Both the position numbers and the translations under genes were made by a program. Of a DNA stretch of 64,000 nt, positions 25,317 to 35,039 are shown one piece after another. This stretch comes from Verrucomicrobiota bacterium (GTDB taxonomy: Bacteria; Verrucomicrobiota; Verrucomicrobiia; CAIQCK01): assembly GCA_016235595.1 (NCBI GenBank), contig JACRJX010000040.1:62001-126000 (forward strand), in the 5' to 3' direction. Positions within the stretch are counted from its first letter, which is position 1. Each line of letters opens with the position of its first letter. The notes below the pieces were generated by a model. The model ran no database searches. It saw only the letters and a list, made by a program, of their open reading frames with translations, and was not told where the DNA came from.

Positions 25317-26569
25317 TCGCGGATCTGGCCCGTGCCTTCGCCGAGCCATTTGTAAGTGGTCAACTCCTCCAAGCCCATCGGCCCGCGGACGCCGATCTTG
25401 TCCGTCGAGATGCCGACCTCCGCGCCCATGCCGAATTCGCCGCCGTCGGTAAAGCGAGTGCTGGCGTTGTGATAAACGGCGGCGGAGTCCACCTCGCGCA
25501 GGAACCGGGCGGCAGCGTTGCGGTCGCGCGTTACGATGGCGTCGCTGTGCTGCGAGCCATAGCGATTGATGTGCGCGATCGCCGCATCCACTCCGGCCAC
25601 GACGCGAACGTTCATGATCAAATCACCGTATTCGGTGGACCAATCGGCTTCCGTCGCGGCCTTCGCGGCAGAGACGATCCTCCGGGTGGCGTCATCGCCG
25701 CGGAGTTCGACCTTCTGCGCGAACAGTGCGTTGGCGATGCGGGGAAGAAACGTTTTGGCTACCGCCTCGTCCACCAGCAGCGTCTCCATTGCGTTGCAAA
25801 CGGCCGGACGCTGGCACTTGGCGTTGAGCACAATCCGCTCAGCCATGTCGAAATCGGCGTCGCGATCGACGAAGACGTGGCATACCCCTTTGTAGTGCTT
25901 GATGACCGGCACGCGGGCGTTCTCCGCAACGGCACGGATAAGCGCCTCGCCGCCGCGCGGGATAACGACGTCCACCAAGCCGGTCAACTGCACGAGTTCG
26001 CGCACGGCCTCACGGTCGGTGGTCTGGACGAGTTGCACGGCGTTGGCGGGCAGGCCGGCGCGCGAACCGCTGTCGAGCAGAACGCTGGCGATGGCGCGGT
26101 TGGACTGGATGGCTTCCTTGCCGCCGCGCAAAATGACTGCGTTACCAGCCTTGAGACAAAGACCGGCAGCGTCGGCCGTGACGTTGGGCCGCGATTCGTA
26201 GATGAAAGCAATGACGCCAATAGGCACGGCGACCTTTTGCAGCCGCAGACCGTTGGGACGAGTGCGATTCTCCAGCACGCGACCGACCGGGTCGGGGAGG
26301 GCGGCAACCTCGCGAAGCCCGCGGGCCATCGCCTCTACGCGCTTGTCGTTGAGCGCAAGCCGGTCGAGCAATGCAGCGGAAAGCCCGGCGGCCCGGCCCG
26401 CAACGAGATCCTGGGCGTTTGCCTTCTGGATGACGTCGCGCCCGGCGAGCAGTCCTTCGGCCATCGCAGAAAGACACTCGTTCTTTTGCGCCGTCGTCAA
26501 CACAGCGAGCCGATGGGCAGCGCCGCGCGCTTGTTCGCCAAGCAATCGGATTTCTTCTTTCAGTGTCAC
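25313..26569 (-). CDS. proA: Gamma-glutamyl phosphate reductase
   Basis: This protein of about 418 residues is the second enzyme of proline synthesis, reducing gamma-glutamyl phosphate to glutamate semialdehyde with NADPH. The aldehyde-dehydrogenase-like fold shows VPIGVIAFIYESRPNVTADA, LKAGNAVILRGGKEAI, VIPRGGEALIRAV, and the catalytic Cys region CQRPAVCNAMETLLVD. The best start is GTG at 26569 (VTLKEEIRLLGEQ), 7 nt after the proB stop. The longer in-frame extension upstream overlaps proB and has no homologous look. Length matches the family. Confidence 0.95.
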   Translation of the reverse strand: MTLKEEIRLLGEQARGAAHRLAVLTTAQKNECLSAMAEGLLAGRDVIQKANAQDLVAGRAAGLSAALLDRLALNDKRVEAMARGLREVAALPDPVGRVLENRTRPNGLRLQKVAVPIGVIAFIYESRPNVTADAAGLCLKAGNAVILRGGKEAIQSNRAIASVLLDSGSRAGLPANAVQLVQTTDREAVRELVQLTGLVDVVIPRGGEALIRAVAENARVPVIKHYKGVCHVFVDRDADFDMAERIVLNAKCQRPAVCNAMETLLVDEAVAKTFLPRIANALFAQKVELRGDDATRRIVSAAKAATEADWSTEYGDLIMNVRVVAGVDAAIAHINRYGSQHSDAIVTRDRNAAARFLREVDSAAVYHNASTRFTDGGEFGMGAEVGISTDKIGVRGPMGLEELTTYKWLGEGTGQIRE

Positions 26570-26576
26570 AGCAGAA

Positions 26577-27692
26577 TCACAGTAGCACCAAGTCGTCGCG
26601 ATGGACAACCTCCGGCTTCGCTTTCCGCCCAAGCGCAGTGGCAACGTCGCAACCCTTGGCGGCACAAATCTTCCGCACGTCGGCCGCGGAAAACCGCGCC
26701 ACACCCCGCGCGAATTCGCTGCCTTCCTGGTCGCGAAGCGAAACAACCTTGTCGGCGGCAAACTCGCCGCCCACCTCGATGATGCCGCGCGCTAGCAGAC
26801 TGCAACCGCGGGCGATCAACGCTTGTTTGGCGCCGGCATCCACCCCCAACCATCCTGAAGGACGGTGATAGAACGCAATCCAGCGTTTTCGGCCCGCCAT
26901 CTTCGTTTGTGAAGCTGCGAAGAGGGTGCCGATGTCTTTGCCGGCAAGCACGTCGGCGAGCACGCCGGGGGCACGGCCGTTGGCAATGACCAGCGGAATG
27001 CCCGCCGCGTGAACGATCTTGGCCGACTGCAGTTTGGAAACCATGCCGCCGACGGATTGGGCGCTGGCCGCGCCGCCGGCGAGTTTCATGATGTTTTCAT
27101 CCACTCGCGCCACGAAAGGAATTCGCTCGCCTGTGCCGTCAGGCTGAGTCATGAGACCTTGCGCAGTCGTCAGGATGACGAGCAGGTCGGCGGGCAGCAG
27201 CGCCGCCGTCAGCGCGGCGAGCCGGTCATTGTCGCCGAAACGGATCTCGTCCACGGCGACGGTGTCGTTTTCGTTGATGATCGGCACCACGCCGCGCGAC
27301 AGCAACGCGTCAATGGTATTGCGCACGTTGAGATGGCGGATGCGATCGCTGAGGTCGGTGTGCGTCAGCAGAATCTGGGCGACATACAGGCCGTGTTGCC
27401 GAAATGCCTCAGCGTAGAGCGACATAAGCTTGCACTGCCCGATGGCGGCGCAGGCCTGAAGCTCCGGCAGAGCCGTCGGGCGCGCAGTCATGCCCAGCTC
27501 GCCCATGCCTGCGCCGATGGCGCCGGAAGAAACAACGACCACCTCGATGGAATTGCTGCGGAGCGCGGCGATTTGGTCGGTGAGCGCGGCCACGCGACCC
27601 AGGTCAAGCTGCCGCTTGGCGTTGGTCAGCAAGCCGGTGCCGATCTTCACGACGACCCGTTGCGGTTGATTGAGGGCTTTGAGCCTGTCCAT
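26577..27692 (-). CDS. proB: Glutamate 5-kinase with C-terminal PUA domain
   Basis: This 371-residue protein is the first enzyme of proline synthesis, phosphorylating glutamate with ATP. The amino-acid kinase domain (about 10-265) shows VVKIGTGLLTN, VVSSGAIGAGMGELG, PIINENDTVAVDEIRFGDND and GTGGMxxK-type SVGGMVSKLQSAKIVHAAG. A PUA domain follows (about 285-365, GAKQALIARGCSLLARGIIEV). It is usually feedback-inhibited by proline. First gene of the proB-proA-ATP-grasp operon; divergent from tRNA-Asp. Confidence 0.96.
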   Translation of the reverse strand: MDRLKALNQPQRVVVKIGTGLLTNAKRQLDLGRVAALTDQIAALRSNSIEVVVVSSGAIGAGMGELGMTARPTALPELQACAAIGQCKLMSLYAEAFRQHGLYVAQILLTHTDLSDRIRHLNVRNTIDALLSRGVVPIINENDTVAVDEIRFGDNDRLAALTAALLPADLLVILTTAQGLMTQPDGTGERIPFVARVDENIMKLAGGAASAQSVGGMVSKLQSAKIVHAAGIPLVIANGRAPGVLADVLAGKDIGTLFAASQTKMAGRKRWIAFYHRPSGWLGVDAGAKQALIARGCSLLARGIIEVGGEFAADKVVSLRDQEGSEFARGVARFSAADVRKICAAKGCDVATALGRKAKPEVVHRDDLVLL

Positions 27693-27782
27693 AAAGCTTC
27701 AATTCTTATCAGAGTTCTTCTTAGGTTTCCAGTTGACTTCGCAACTTGGCTGAATACCCTCTCAGGACGCTTTCCCCCTGGC

Positions 27783-27859
27783 GGGGGCGTAGCTCAGCTG
27801 GTTAGAGCGCTTGCCTGTCACGCAAGAGGCCGCGGGTTCGAGTCCCGTCGCTCCCGCCA
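27783..27859 (+). tRNA. tRNA-Asp (anticodon GTC)
   Basis: A 77-nt cloverleaf with encoded CCA. The acceptor stem is GGGGGCG/CGCTCCC (one G-T pair), D-arm GCTC/GAGC, anticodon stem CTTGC/GCAAG around loop CTGTCAC (GTC), and T-arm GCGGG-TTCGAGT-CCCGT. It closely matches the bacterial tRNA-Asp consensus. Confidence 0.97.
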
Positions 27860-27916
27860 TTTCTTATTTCGCCCACAAAACATCGGGTTTTGTGGTTTTT
27901 CCACGGTAATGCGCTC

Positions 27917-29863
27917 TTAGTTGTCAGTACGGAAGGGCGAGGCGGGGAGGTCGGCTGCGTTGTAGAGTGTGCACTCGGGGTTGTCGGCCCAGGCGTACCG
28001 GACGAATTGGGGCGACTTCACGGTCTCGCTCCAGACCACGACGCTGCCGCCTTCGATACGGGCACTGGCCCACACGAACTTTTTGTCAGCTCCCGCGATG
28101 GCAAAGCCTTTCAGTTCGCCGCCCTTGGCTTTGAGTCCGCCACCCAGGTGCGTGAACGTGAGTCGGATCTTCTCACCTTCAACCTTGCTGGCGGCATAGA
28201 GCGGACCGGACACTTCGATGTCCTTGTCGCCGTAACAGTCTCGCATGGCCCAGCGGGCAAGGCGCCTGCCCACGTCCTGCTTGTTCTTCGGGTGAATCTC
28301 CATGGCCTCACCGATGTCGATGGCCACCGCCATGCCCGTGTTGTGCAGCGCCAGCGTTTTCATCTGGGATTCCCGGAGGCGAGCCCATCCACCCTCGGAC
28401 GGCTGCGCTTCACGCGCCCGGAAACTCGCCAGTTGCACGAAGTAGAAGGGCAGGTCGGGGTTGCCCCACCACTTGCGCCACGACTCGATCATGGCGGGAA
28501 ATAGGACGTCGTGCTGCTGCGCGGCACCGGCGTTTCCCTCGCCCTGATACCAGATGAATCCGCGCAGCGGGAACTTCGAGTAAGGCGCGATCATGGCATT
28601 GAAGAACGCCGTGGGAACGCTGTACGGGCTCGGCAGCACGAACGGCAGCTTGGCCGGCTTGGCGGACATCTCGACTTTGCTCTTCCATATGCCCGAGAGA
28701 ATGATTTCGTTGGCGCTGTCCTTGCGCAATTTCAGGGGCGCAGGATAGCCCGGGTAGAACCCACCGTTGCCGATTCGGTTGAAGATGCGGACGGCGATGA
28801 CGTTCCGACCAGCCTTGACGAGCTTGCCGGGGATCGAGTAGGAGCGAAACACCCATTCGCGCCAGTTGTTGTCGGTGGCGCCGACCTTCACTCCGTTCAT
28901 GTAGGTAACGTCGTTGTCGCTGATCGGACCGAGCGCGATGGAGAGGTTCTGTCCGGCCCACGTCGCGGGAATGTCCACCTCCTTGCGGAACCAAACGGCG
29001 CCGTCAATGTTCATGCCTTGCGCCTCGATGCTGCTCGGCGCCTTGAAGTCCTTCCAGTCCGACACGTCGAGGCCCGGTTGCGCCCAGGCAAGGTATTCGG
29101 GTGTCACGCCTGGGTCCTTGCAGGAGTATTTCTCGTAGGTCTCTTTGCGGAATGCCTCGTAGGTCTTCCTATCGCGGTAGTTCTCCGGAGCCAACGCGGC
29201 TAACTGCGGCAGCCTCGAATCGGACGTGAGGACTTCGGCCGGGGTCCAAGCCTGGCACGAACTCGCGCCAACGGAGCTGTTGATCACGCCGGTCGGGACG
29301 CGATATTTCGTGTGGAGTTCGCGGGCAAAGAAATACGCGGCAGCAGAGAACGCGCCGACGTCCGCCGGCGTGCAGATGACCCACTTTCCCGCGCCATCGT
29401 CCCGGGGTGCCGAGGCCATGTCGCGCACGACCATGAAGAACCGGATTTCCGGGTAGTTTGCGCTCGCCATCTCTTGGGCCGCATTCGCAGCCTGCCTGAC
29501 CGGCATCTCCATGTTGGACTGCCCCGACGCCAGCCAGACATCGCCCACCAGGACGTTCTTGATGATGACAGTGTTCTTACCGGCCACGCGCAACTCAGCC
29601 GGCACTGTGGACATCGCCAAGGGATCGAGCATGACGGTCCAATTTCCCGCCTTGTCCGCCACGGTCTCCTTGCGCTGACCGGTGAACTCGACCGCAACCT
29701 TCTCCGCAGGCTCCGCCCAGCCACGGATTGGAACCGGCACCCCTTTCTGCAAAACCAAATTGTCGGACAGGATCGCGGGCAGCCGCACGTCCGCCCAAAG
29801 CCCGCCCGCCGAGAGCATCAAGGCAAGGCCAGCGAGAACGTTTTTGAAGTGGTGGTGGCGCAT
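27917..29863 (-). CDS. Secreted sialate O-acetylesterase (SASA/SGNH family)
   Basis: This protein of about 648 residues starts at ATG 29863 (MRHHHFKNVLAGLAL), with a signal peptide ending near GLWA. An N-terminal beta domain (VRLPAILSDNLVLQKGVPVP) precedes an SGNH-hydrolase core split by a jelly-roll insert. WLASGQSNMEMPV carries the nucleophilic Ser, LRGFIWYQGEGNAG is the second SGNH block, and DIGEAMEIHPKNKQDVG supplies the catalytic Asp/His. The insert (about 310-420; PATWAGQNLSIALGPISDND) resembles a beta-galactosidase jelly-roll. It should remove acetyl groups from sialic acids or from plant polysaccharides such as acetylated pectin. It reads alone, with a 112-nt gap to the upstream response regulator. 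Confidence 0.9.
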   Translation of the reverse strand: MRHHHFKNVLAGLALMLSAGGLWADVRLPAILSDNLVLQKGVPVPIRGWAEPAEKVAVEFTGQRKETVADKAGNWTVMLDPLAMSTVPAELRVAGKNTVIIKNVLVGDVWLASGQSNMEMPVRQAANAAQEMASANYPEIRFFMVVRDMASAPRDDGAGKWVICTPADVGAFSAAAYFFARELHTKYRVPTGVINSSVGASSCQAWTPAEVLTSDSRLPQLAALAPENYRDRKTYEAFRKETYEKYSCKDPGVTPEYLAWAQPGLDVSDWKDFKAPSSIEAQGMNIDGAVWFRKEVDIPATWAGQNLSIALGPISDNDVTYMNGVKVGATDNNWREWVFRSYSIPGKLVKAGRNVIAVRIFNRIGNGGFYPGYPAPLKLRKDSANEIILSGIWKSKVEMSAKPAKLPFVLPSPYSVPTAFFNAMIAPYSKFPLRGFIWYQGEGNAGAAQQHDVLFPAMIESWRKWWGNPDLPFYFVQLASFRAREAQPSEGGWARLRESQMKTLALHNTGMAVAIDIGEAMEIHPKNKQDVGRRLARWAMRDCYGDKDIEVSGPLYAASKVEGEKIRLTFTHLGGGLKAKGGELKGFAIAGADKKFVWASARIEGGSVVVWSETVKSPQFVRYAWADNPECTLYNAADLPASPFRTDN

Positions 29864-29975
29864 GGGATTCTTGCTTTGAGATGGGTGCCTTCTTACTGCA
29901 ATGACGTGCAATGAAGATCGTGCCGGGGGTTCGCCGGTGCATGAGTGGCACCTGCGGGGAAGGAAAGACGTCGGT

Positions 29976-30425
29976 TTACGATATCCGCGCGGCGGGCGGA
30001 GGCTCATTGGTCACAAGCCAGTAAAGCTCAAGTTGCTCCACCGCATGAACAAACTGGATGAAGTCCACTGGCTTGCAGATGTAGCTGTTGCAGCGGAGAC
30101 GATAACTTTCGAGAAGGTCCTGTTCTTCCCGTGAAGAGGTCAACATGACCACGGGTATCAGCGCGGTCAACTTGTTTGCGCGAATTTCCCGGAGCACCTC
30201 GAATCCATCCATTTTCGGCAGCTTGATGTCCAGCAACACAAGAGCGGGCACTTGGGAGACGTTGCGGCCCTCATACGCGCCGCGGGCGAAAAGGTAGTCC
30301 AAAGCCTCTACACCATCGCGCGCCAGAGCCACCTCGTTGGCGAGCTTGTATTTCTTCAAGGCTTCAAGCGTCAGGGTTGCGTCGTTGGGATTGTCTTCCA
30401 CCAAGAGGATGGTTTTGTCATTCAT
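29976..30425 (-). CDS. Response regulator, Rcp1-like single receiver
   Basis: This 149-residue receiver has LLVEDNPNDATLTLEAL, phospho-Asp in LVLLDIKLPKMDG, VMLTSSREEQD and YICKPVD. The extended loop LDYLFARGAYEGRN after helix 2 is characteristic of the Rcp1 subgroup that pairs with phytochrome or multi-PAS kinases. No output domain. Its ATG overlaps the stop of the upstream kinase by 4 nt. Confidence 0.93.
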   Translation of the reverse strand: MNDKTILLVEDNPNDATLTLEALKKYKLANEVALARDGVEALDYLFARGAYEGRNVSQVPALVLLDIKLPKMDGFEVLREIRANKLTALIPVVMLTSSREEQDLLESYRLRCNSYICKPVDFIQFVHAVEQLELYWLVTNEPPPAARIS

Positions 30426-33400
30426 GCAAGGGAACTTTCATTTGGAAGCGTGAAGTAAAAGGTTGCACCGCGGCCGACCGCAGCGTCCACCCATACACGG
30501 CCAGCGTGGCGGTGGATGATACGTTGAACGCTCGCAAGACCAACGCCCGTGCCCGGAAACTCCGTGACCGAGTGCAACCGTTGAAACGGCACAAACAATT
30601 TGTGGACGTAAGCCATATCGAAGCCTGCACCGTTATCGCGCACGTAGTAGATCGTCAAGCCGTTTTCGCGAGATGCGCCAAATTCGATTCGCGCCCGGGG
30701 TTCGTGACTGGTGAACTTCCATGCATTACTCAGCAGGTTTTCCAGCACGACGCGCAGCAGCCGCGGGTCGCCAAAAGCGGTGAGCTTTGACTGAAGCACA
30801 ACGTCTGCCTGCCGATGGGGTTGGGAGTTTTTCAATTCCTCCGCGATGGTGTTGGCGAGCGCGCTTAGATCCACCGGCAGCGGCTGCAATTCACAGCGGG
30901 TCACGCGCGATAGCTGCAACAGGTCATTAATCAGGTCTCCCATCTGTTGGGCAGCGCCCCGCGCGCGCTGCAAGTAGTCCAGGGACGTGGCGTCGAGTTG
31001 GTTCTGGCATCTTTCCACCACCAGAGCGCTGAAACCATCAATTGAGCGCAGCGGCGCCCGCAGGTCGTGCGAGACGGAATAGCAGAATGCTTCCAGTTCC
31101 TTGTTGGAGGCGGCCAGTTCGGCGGTGCGCTGCCTGACGCGCTGCTCCAGTTCCGCATTGAGTTTGGCAAGTTCCTCCTCCGCCTGCTTGCGCTTGGTGA
31201 TGTCAAAATCCACGCCAAGGATGCGTTCGGGCTTCCCTTGGTCATCGTAGATGATCTGTCCGCGCACGAGTCCCCAGCGCGTGGCGCCATTCCGGAGTTG
31301 AAACTGCAATTCGGCGCTATACTCGCCGGTTTCCAGCGCTTTCTTCTGCGCAGCAGCGAGCGCGTCGCGACTGTCAGGGTGCACCAACTCGCAAAAGGCC
31401 TCATAGGTGCCCGGCGAGGTGCCCGGCTCATATCCCATGAGCTTTTCCTGGGTTGAGGACCAGAAAAGCTTGTTGTTCTTCATGTCCCGGTCCCAGGTCC
31501 CCATCTGCGCCGCCTCCGTCGCCAACCGCAACCGCTGTTCCGAATGCCGCAGCGCGTCCTCCGTCAACTTACGGCCCGTGACGTCCCAGAAAATGCACTG
31601 GAGGCCGACAATCCGGCCATCCGTTTCACGCAGCGGCGATTTCATCACGTGCACGAAGAACTCACGGCCGTCTGGAGTGCGATGACGCTCAATGGCCTCA
31701 AAAATAGTGCCGCTCTCCATGACCTGCTTGTCGTCTGCGCGATATTTCTCCGCCAACTCAGGGGGGAACAGTTCCGCATCCGTCTTGCCCAGAATATCCT
31801 TCAGTTCCCTCTGCATGTTCTCGCAGTAGCGCGAATTGGCAAACGTCACCCGTCCCTCGATATCCTTGCGGAAAATAGACTGGGGAAGTTGTTCAACCAG
31901 GGAATGGTAGAGCAGTTCGGATTCATGCAGCGATTCCAAGGCTTGCTTCTGCCGGTGAATGTCGCGGCTCACACCGATCAATCCGATGACCTTTCCATCG
32001 CGGTCGTGCAAGGGCACTTTGATGGTCAGATGCCAGCGCGCCACGCCCTGATGATCCCGAATCAGCTCCTCGCGATTATGAATCGTGTCGCCTGTTCGAA
32101 GCACATGCAAGTCATCCGCATAATAGCCCCGCGCCAACTCGGGTGGATGCAGGTCGAGCACCGTCTTGCCGGCCACATCCGTTTCAGACGCTGCCCCCAG
32201 GAAGTTCACATAGGCGGTGTTGCACAGGATGAACCGTGCCTCCAGATCCTTCGTGAAAACCAAGTCCGGCACGTTGTCGATCAGCGTGCGCAGGAATTTG
32301 TGCTCCTGTTCTGCAGCCGCTTCGGCTTGCTTGCGCTTGGTAATGTCACGCGCGATGCCTTGCACACCCGCCGGCTTGCCGTCCTTGTATAACAACCTCA
32401 CGCTGGTCTCCAACCAGACGCGACGGCGGTCCCGTGTCAACACTTCCACGTCATAGACCAACGCCCCATCCCGCGTGAGTTTCTCCGGTGTCTGTTGCCG
32501 GATTCGATCCATGTGTCCCGGCACCACAACGTCCTTCACATTCAGCCGGGATATTTCTTCCTGCGTATACCCCAGGAGCTTGCGACCCGCGGGATTGATG
32601 CTGATGTAATTGCCCTGCAGGTCCCGCGAATAGACCATGTCGGTGGCATTCTCGATGATCTCGGCGCAGAGACGCTCCGATTCTCTTTCTTTTTCCACCT
32701 GTTCGTGAATCTGCCTCGCCTGTTCGGCCAGACGGTGGCGCAACAAGTAGTTCCAGATCACAGAACCCACGCAGATCGCCAGGAGCAGCAGCACACTTTC
32801 CAACAGCCACTCCGGGGGATGCCAGGACGGCCGCTTTAGCTCCGACCCACTCCACTTCGCAAACAGCGTCCTAAGATCGGACTGCGGGAGTCTGTCCAAC
32901 GTTTTTTGCAGAATCGCCAGCAGCCGGTTGTTGTCATTTTTTACCGCCAGGCAATGCTGGCCGTAGAACAACGATCCGCCGGGCAGCAAGTGCAGATTGC
33001 TCAGCAGGTTTTCCGTGATGACATAATGCCCCAGCGGCAGGCTTTCCGCCATCGCGTCCAGTTGGTCCACCGCCAGCAGCAGCAACCCCTCGCGTGCGGT
33101 TTCCACAGGCACAATCTTGATCTCACGGTGATTGCGCTGAATCCACTCGTGCGCAAGGCTGTCGCGGCCCACGCCTACGCGACAGTGCTTCAAGTCCTGA
33201 AGGTTGCTGATCTCGCTCGTGGTGCGGTTGACGAATAAGACCGTGGGCACATTCTGGTAGGGGCGTGTAAAGAGAAGGTATTGCTTGCAGTCTTCCGTGG
33301 GAACGGCGCCCGCCAGCAAGTCATATTCTCCGCGTTTGATCGCCGCCAGCGTCTCCGACCAAGTCTCGTAAACAATCGGTTTGACCTCGACTCCAAGCTG

Positions 33401-33637
33401 CTTCGCCACCATCGCCATCAGTTCAGGAGTGAGACCCTCAAACCGACCGTCGGACTTCACAAAACCATAGGGAGGAGCATTCGGGTGGGTCGACCAGCGT
33501 AAAGGACCGTGTGTCCGCAACCACGACCGCTCTTCAGGAGTCAGGAAATCCGGTTGCGGCTGAGCGAGAACAAGGCAGGAAGTGACTGTCAGGACCGCAG
33601 CGCAGACACACGCCAGCAGCGACCCCTTACGCTGCAT
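30422..33637 (-). CDS. BvgS-like sensor kinase (solute-binding domain, multiple PAS, HisKA, HATPase)
   Basis: This kinase of about 1071 residues has an N-terminal signal sequence (start ATG 33637 or 33640). A periplasmic SBP_bac_3 Venus-flytrap domain follows (about 35-270; LRWSTHPNAPPYGFVKSDGR, KRGEYDLLAGAVPTEDCKQY), then one membrane segment (about 280-300), four PAS domains with PAC tails (DITKRKQAE, VSRDIHRQKQ, FWDVTGRKLTE), a HisKA domain with AFCYSVSHDLRAPLRSIDGF and an HATPase domain (NLLSNAWKFTS, DNGAGFDMAY, GTGVGLASVQ). It probably senses a small extracellular ligand by the binding domain plus intracellular cues by PAS. It is coupled to the Rcp1-like regulator downstream. Confidence 0.9.
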   Translation of the reverse strand: MQRKGSLLACVCAAVLTVTSCLVLAQPQPDFLTPEERSWLRTHGPLRWSTHPNAPPYGFVKSDGRFEGLTPELMAMVAKQLGVEVKPIVYETWSETLAAIKRGEYDLLAGAVPTEDCKQYLLFTRPYQNVPTVLFVNRTTSEISNLQDLKHCRVGVGRDSLAHEWIQRNHREIKIVPVETAREGLLLLAVDQLDAMAESLPLGHYVITENLLSNLHLLPGGSLFYGQHCLAVKNDNNRLLAILQKTLDRLPQSDLRTLFAKWSGSELKRPSWHPPEWLLESVLLLLAICVGSVIWNYLLRHRLAEQARQIHEQVEKERESERLCAEIIENATDMVYSRDLQGNYISINPAGRKLLGYTQEEISRLNVKDVVVPGHMDRIRQQTPEKLTRDGALVYDVEVLTRDRRRVWLETSVRLLYKDGKPAGVQGIARDITKRKQAEAAAEQEHKFLRTLIDNVPDLVFTKDLEARFILCNTAYVNFLGAASETDVAGKTVLDLHPPELARGYYADDLHVLRTGDTIHNREELIRDHQGVARWHLTIKVPLHDRDGKVIGLIGVSRDIHRQKQALESLHESELLYHSLVEQLPQSIFRKDIEGRVTFANSRYCENMQRELKDILGKTDAELFPPELAEKYRADDKQVMESGTIFEAIERHRTPDGREFFVHVMKSPLRETDGRIVGLQCIFWDVTGRKLTEDALRHSEQRLRLATEAAQMGTWDRDMKNNKLFWSSTQEKLMGYEPGTSPGTYEAFCELVHPDSRDALAAAQKKALETGEYSAELQFQLRNGATRWGLVRGQIIYDDQGKPERILGVDFDITKRKQAEEELAKLNAELEQRVRQRTAELAASNKELEAFCYSVSHDLRAPLRSIDGFSALVVERCQNQLDATSLDYLQRARGAAQQMGDLINDLLQLSRVTRCELQPLPVDLSALANTIAEELKNSQPHRQADVVLQSKLTAFGDPRLLRVVLENLLSNAWKFTSHEPRARIEFGASRENGLTIYYVRDNGAGFDMAYVHKLFVPFQRLHSVTEFPGTGVGLASVQRIIHRHAGRVWVDAAVGRGATFYFTLPNESSLA

Positions 33638-33771
33638 CATGCGTCCTCTGTGAGTTGGACTCCTGCTCATGTGTCGCGAGTCACATCAACCTTCCTTGTC
33701 AACAGCGCTGGCATGTGTTCCTGCCAGATTCCAGCACAAGAACAACACGCGGCCACATCAAATGGCGCGAA

Positions 33772-33791
33772 CGGCAATTCTCAGATTGCCG
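33772..33791 (-). terminator. Hairpin downstream of the KDG kinase gene
   Basis: A 7-bp perfect stem (CGGCAAT/ATTGCCG) with a 6-nt loop, 31 nt after the kinase stop codon. It lacks a clear U-tract on the minus strand, so termination is only suggested. Confidence 0.35.
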
Positions 33792-33822
33792 CACCTGATC
33801 GCCGGTCCTTGATCACGATCTT

Positions 33823-34905
33823 CTACCGTTGCACACGCGCCGAACCGCCTTTGGCAAACGCGCGCACTTGCTCGACGGTCGCCATCGTCGTATCGCCGGG
33901 GAACGTCGTCAGCAGCGCGCCGTGCGCCCAACCAAGCTTCACCGATTCCTCCGGTGATTCGCCGGCCAGCAGGCCATAAATGAAGCCCGAGGCAAATCCA
34001 TCGCCGCCGCCGATGCGATCCAGCACATCCAGCTCGCACGTCGGCGCCACGTGCGTCTTGCCGTTGATCCACGCCACCGCGCTCCAACTGTGGCGGTTCG
34101 TCGAGTGCACCTCGCGCAAGGTCGTCGCAACGACCTTCACGTTCGGCTGCTGCTTCACCACTTTGTCAATCATGCCGAAGAACGCGCTCGGATCGAGTTT
34201 CGATTTCGCCGTCACGTCCTGCCCGGCAATGCCGAGGCCCTTCTGCAAATCCTCCTCGTTGCCGACCAACACGTCCACATTCTCCACGATGCGCCGGATC
34301 ACCGACACCGCGCGCTTCTCTCCGCCGGAAATCTTCCAGAGCTTCTCGCGGAAGTTCAGGTCGAACGACGTCACCGCGCCCGCCTTCTTGGCCGCTTTCA
34401 TGCCCTCGATGATCAACTCCGCCGTCGTCTCCGACAGTGCCGCGAAGATGCCGCCACTGTGGAACCACCGCGCGCCGCCCGCGAAAATCTCTTTCCAGTC
34501 GAAATCGCCCGGCTTGAGCTGCGCCGCCGCTTCATTGCAGCGGTTGTAGAACACCACCGGCGCGCGCACGCCCTGGCCGCGGTCGCTATATACGGTGGCC
34601 ATGTTCGGCCCGGTGACGCCGTTGTGGGCGAATCGCTTGTAGAACGGCTGCACTCCCATCGCCCGCACGCGCTCGGCGATCATGTCGCCGATGGGGTAGT
34701 CCACCATCGCGCTGACGATGGCGGTCTTCAGGCGGAAGCAATCGCTCAGGTTGGCCGCGACGTTAAATTCCCCGCCGCTGACGTGGATGGCACAACTGCT
34801 GGCCTTGCGGAAGGGGATGACGCCGGGATCGAGGCGATGCACGAGCGCGCCGAGCGAAACCAAGTCCAGTGCAGCCTTCTGCGAAATTTTCAAACCGTGA
34901 TTCAT
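33823..34905 (-). CDS. kdgK: PfkB-family sugar kinase, probable 2-keto-3-deoxygluconate kinase
   Basis: This 360-residue ribokinase-fold enzyme has an N-terminal substrate-binding region (VSGGEFNVAANLSDCF), the central VTSFDLNFREKLWK motif characteristic of KDG kinases, and the C-terminal catalytic signature DRIGGGDGFASGFIYGLL with the base Asp. It should phosphorylate KDG to KDPG, joining uronate degradation to the Entner-Doudoroff route. This fits the PL26-like and pectin-type genes in the window. No KDPG aldolase gene is adjacent. The start is ATG at 34905 with AAGGA 8 nt upstream. Confidence 0.85.
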   Translation of the reverse strand: MNHGLKISQKAALDLVSLGALVHRLDPGVIPFRKASSCAIHVSGGEFNVAANLSDCFRLKTAIVSAMVDYPIGDMIAERVRAMGVQPFYKRFAHNGVTGPNMATVYSDRGQGVRAPVVFYNRCNEAAAQLKPGDFDWKEIFAGGARWFHSGGIFAALSETTAELIIEGMKAAKKAGAVTSFDLNFREKLWKISGGEKRAVSVIRRIVENVDVLVGNEEDLQKGLGIAGQDVTAKSKLDPSAFFGMIDKVVKQQPNVKVVATTLREVHSTNRHSWSAVAWINGKTHVAPTCELDVLDRIGGGDGFASGFIYGLLAGESPEESVKLGWAHGALLTTFPGDTTMATVEQVRAFAKGGSARVQR

Positions 34906-35039
34906 TCTGTATTCCTTAATATGGGTTCAAATTGAAGCCAAAGGGTTTAAGACTTCACTCCCCGGCTGTCAAGGTCGCGTTGCCACGCAGGCTGTAGGGA
35001 AAATGCGTTCCCCGCAGACAAACCAAACACCGGCGTGCG

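Noticed and set aside
27783..27859. An attachment site at tRNA-Asp
   Set aside because: No duplicate of its 3' end was seen elsewhere in the window.
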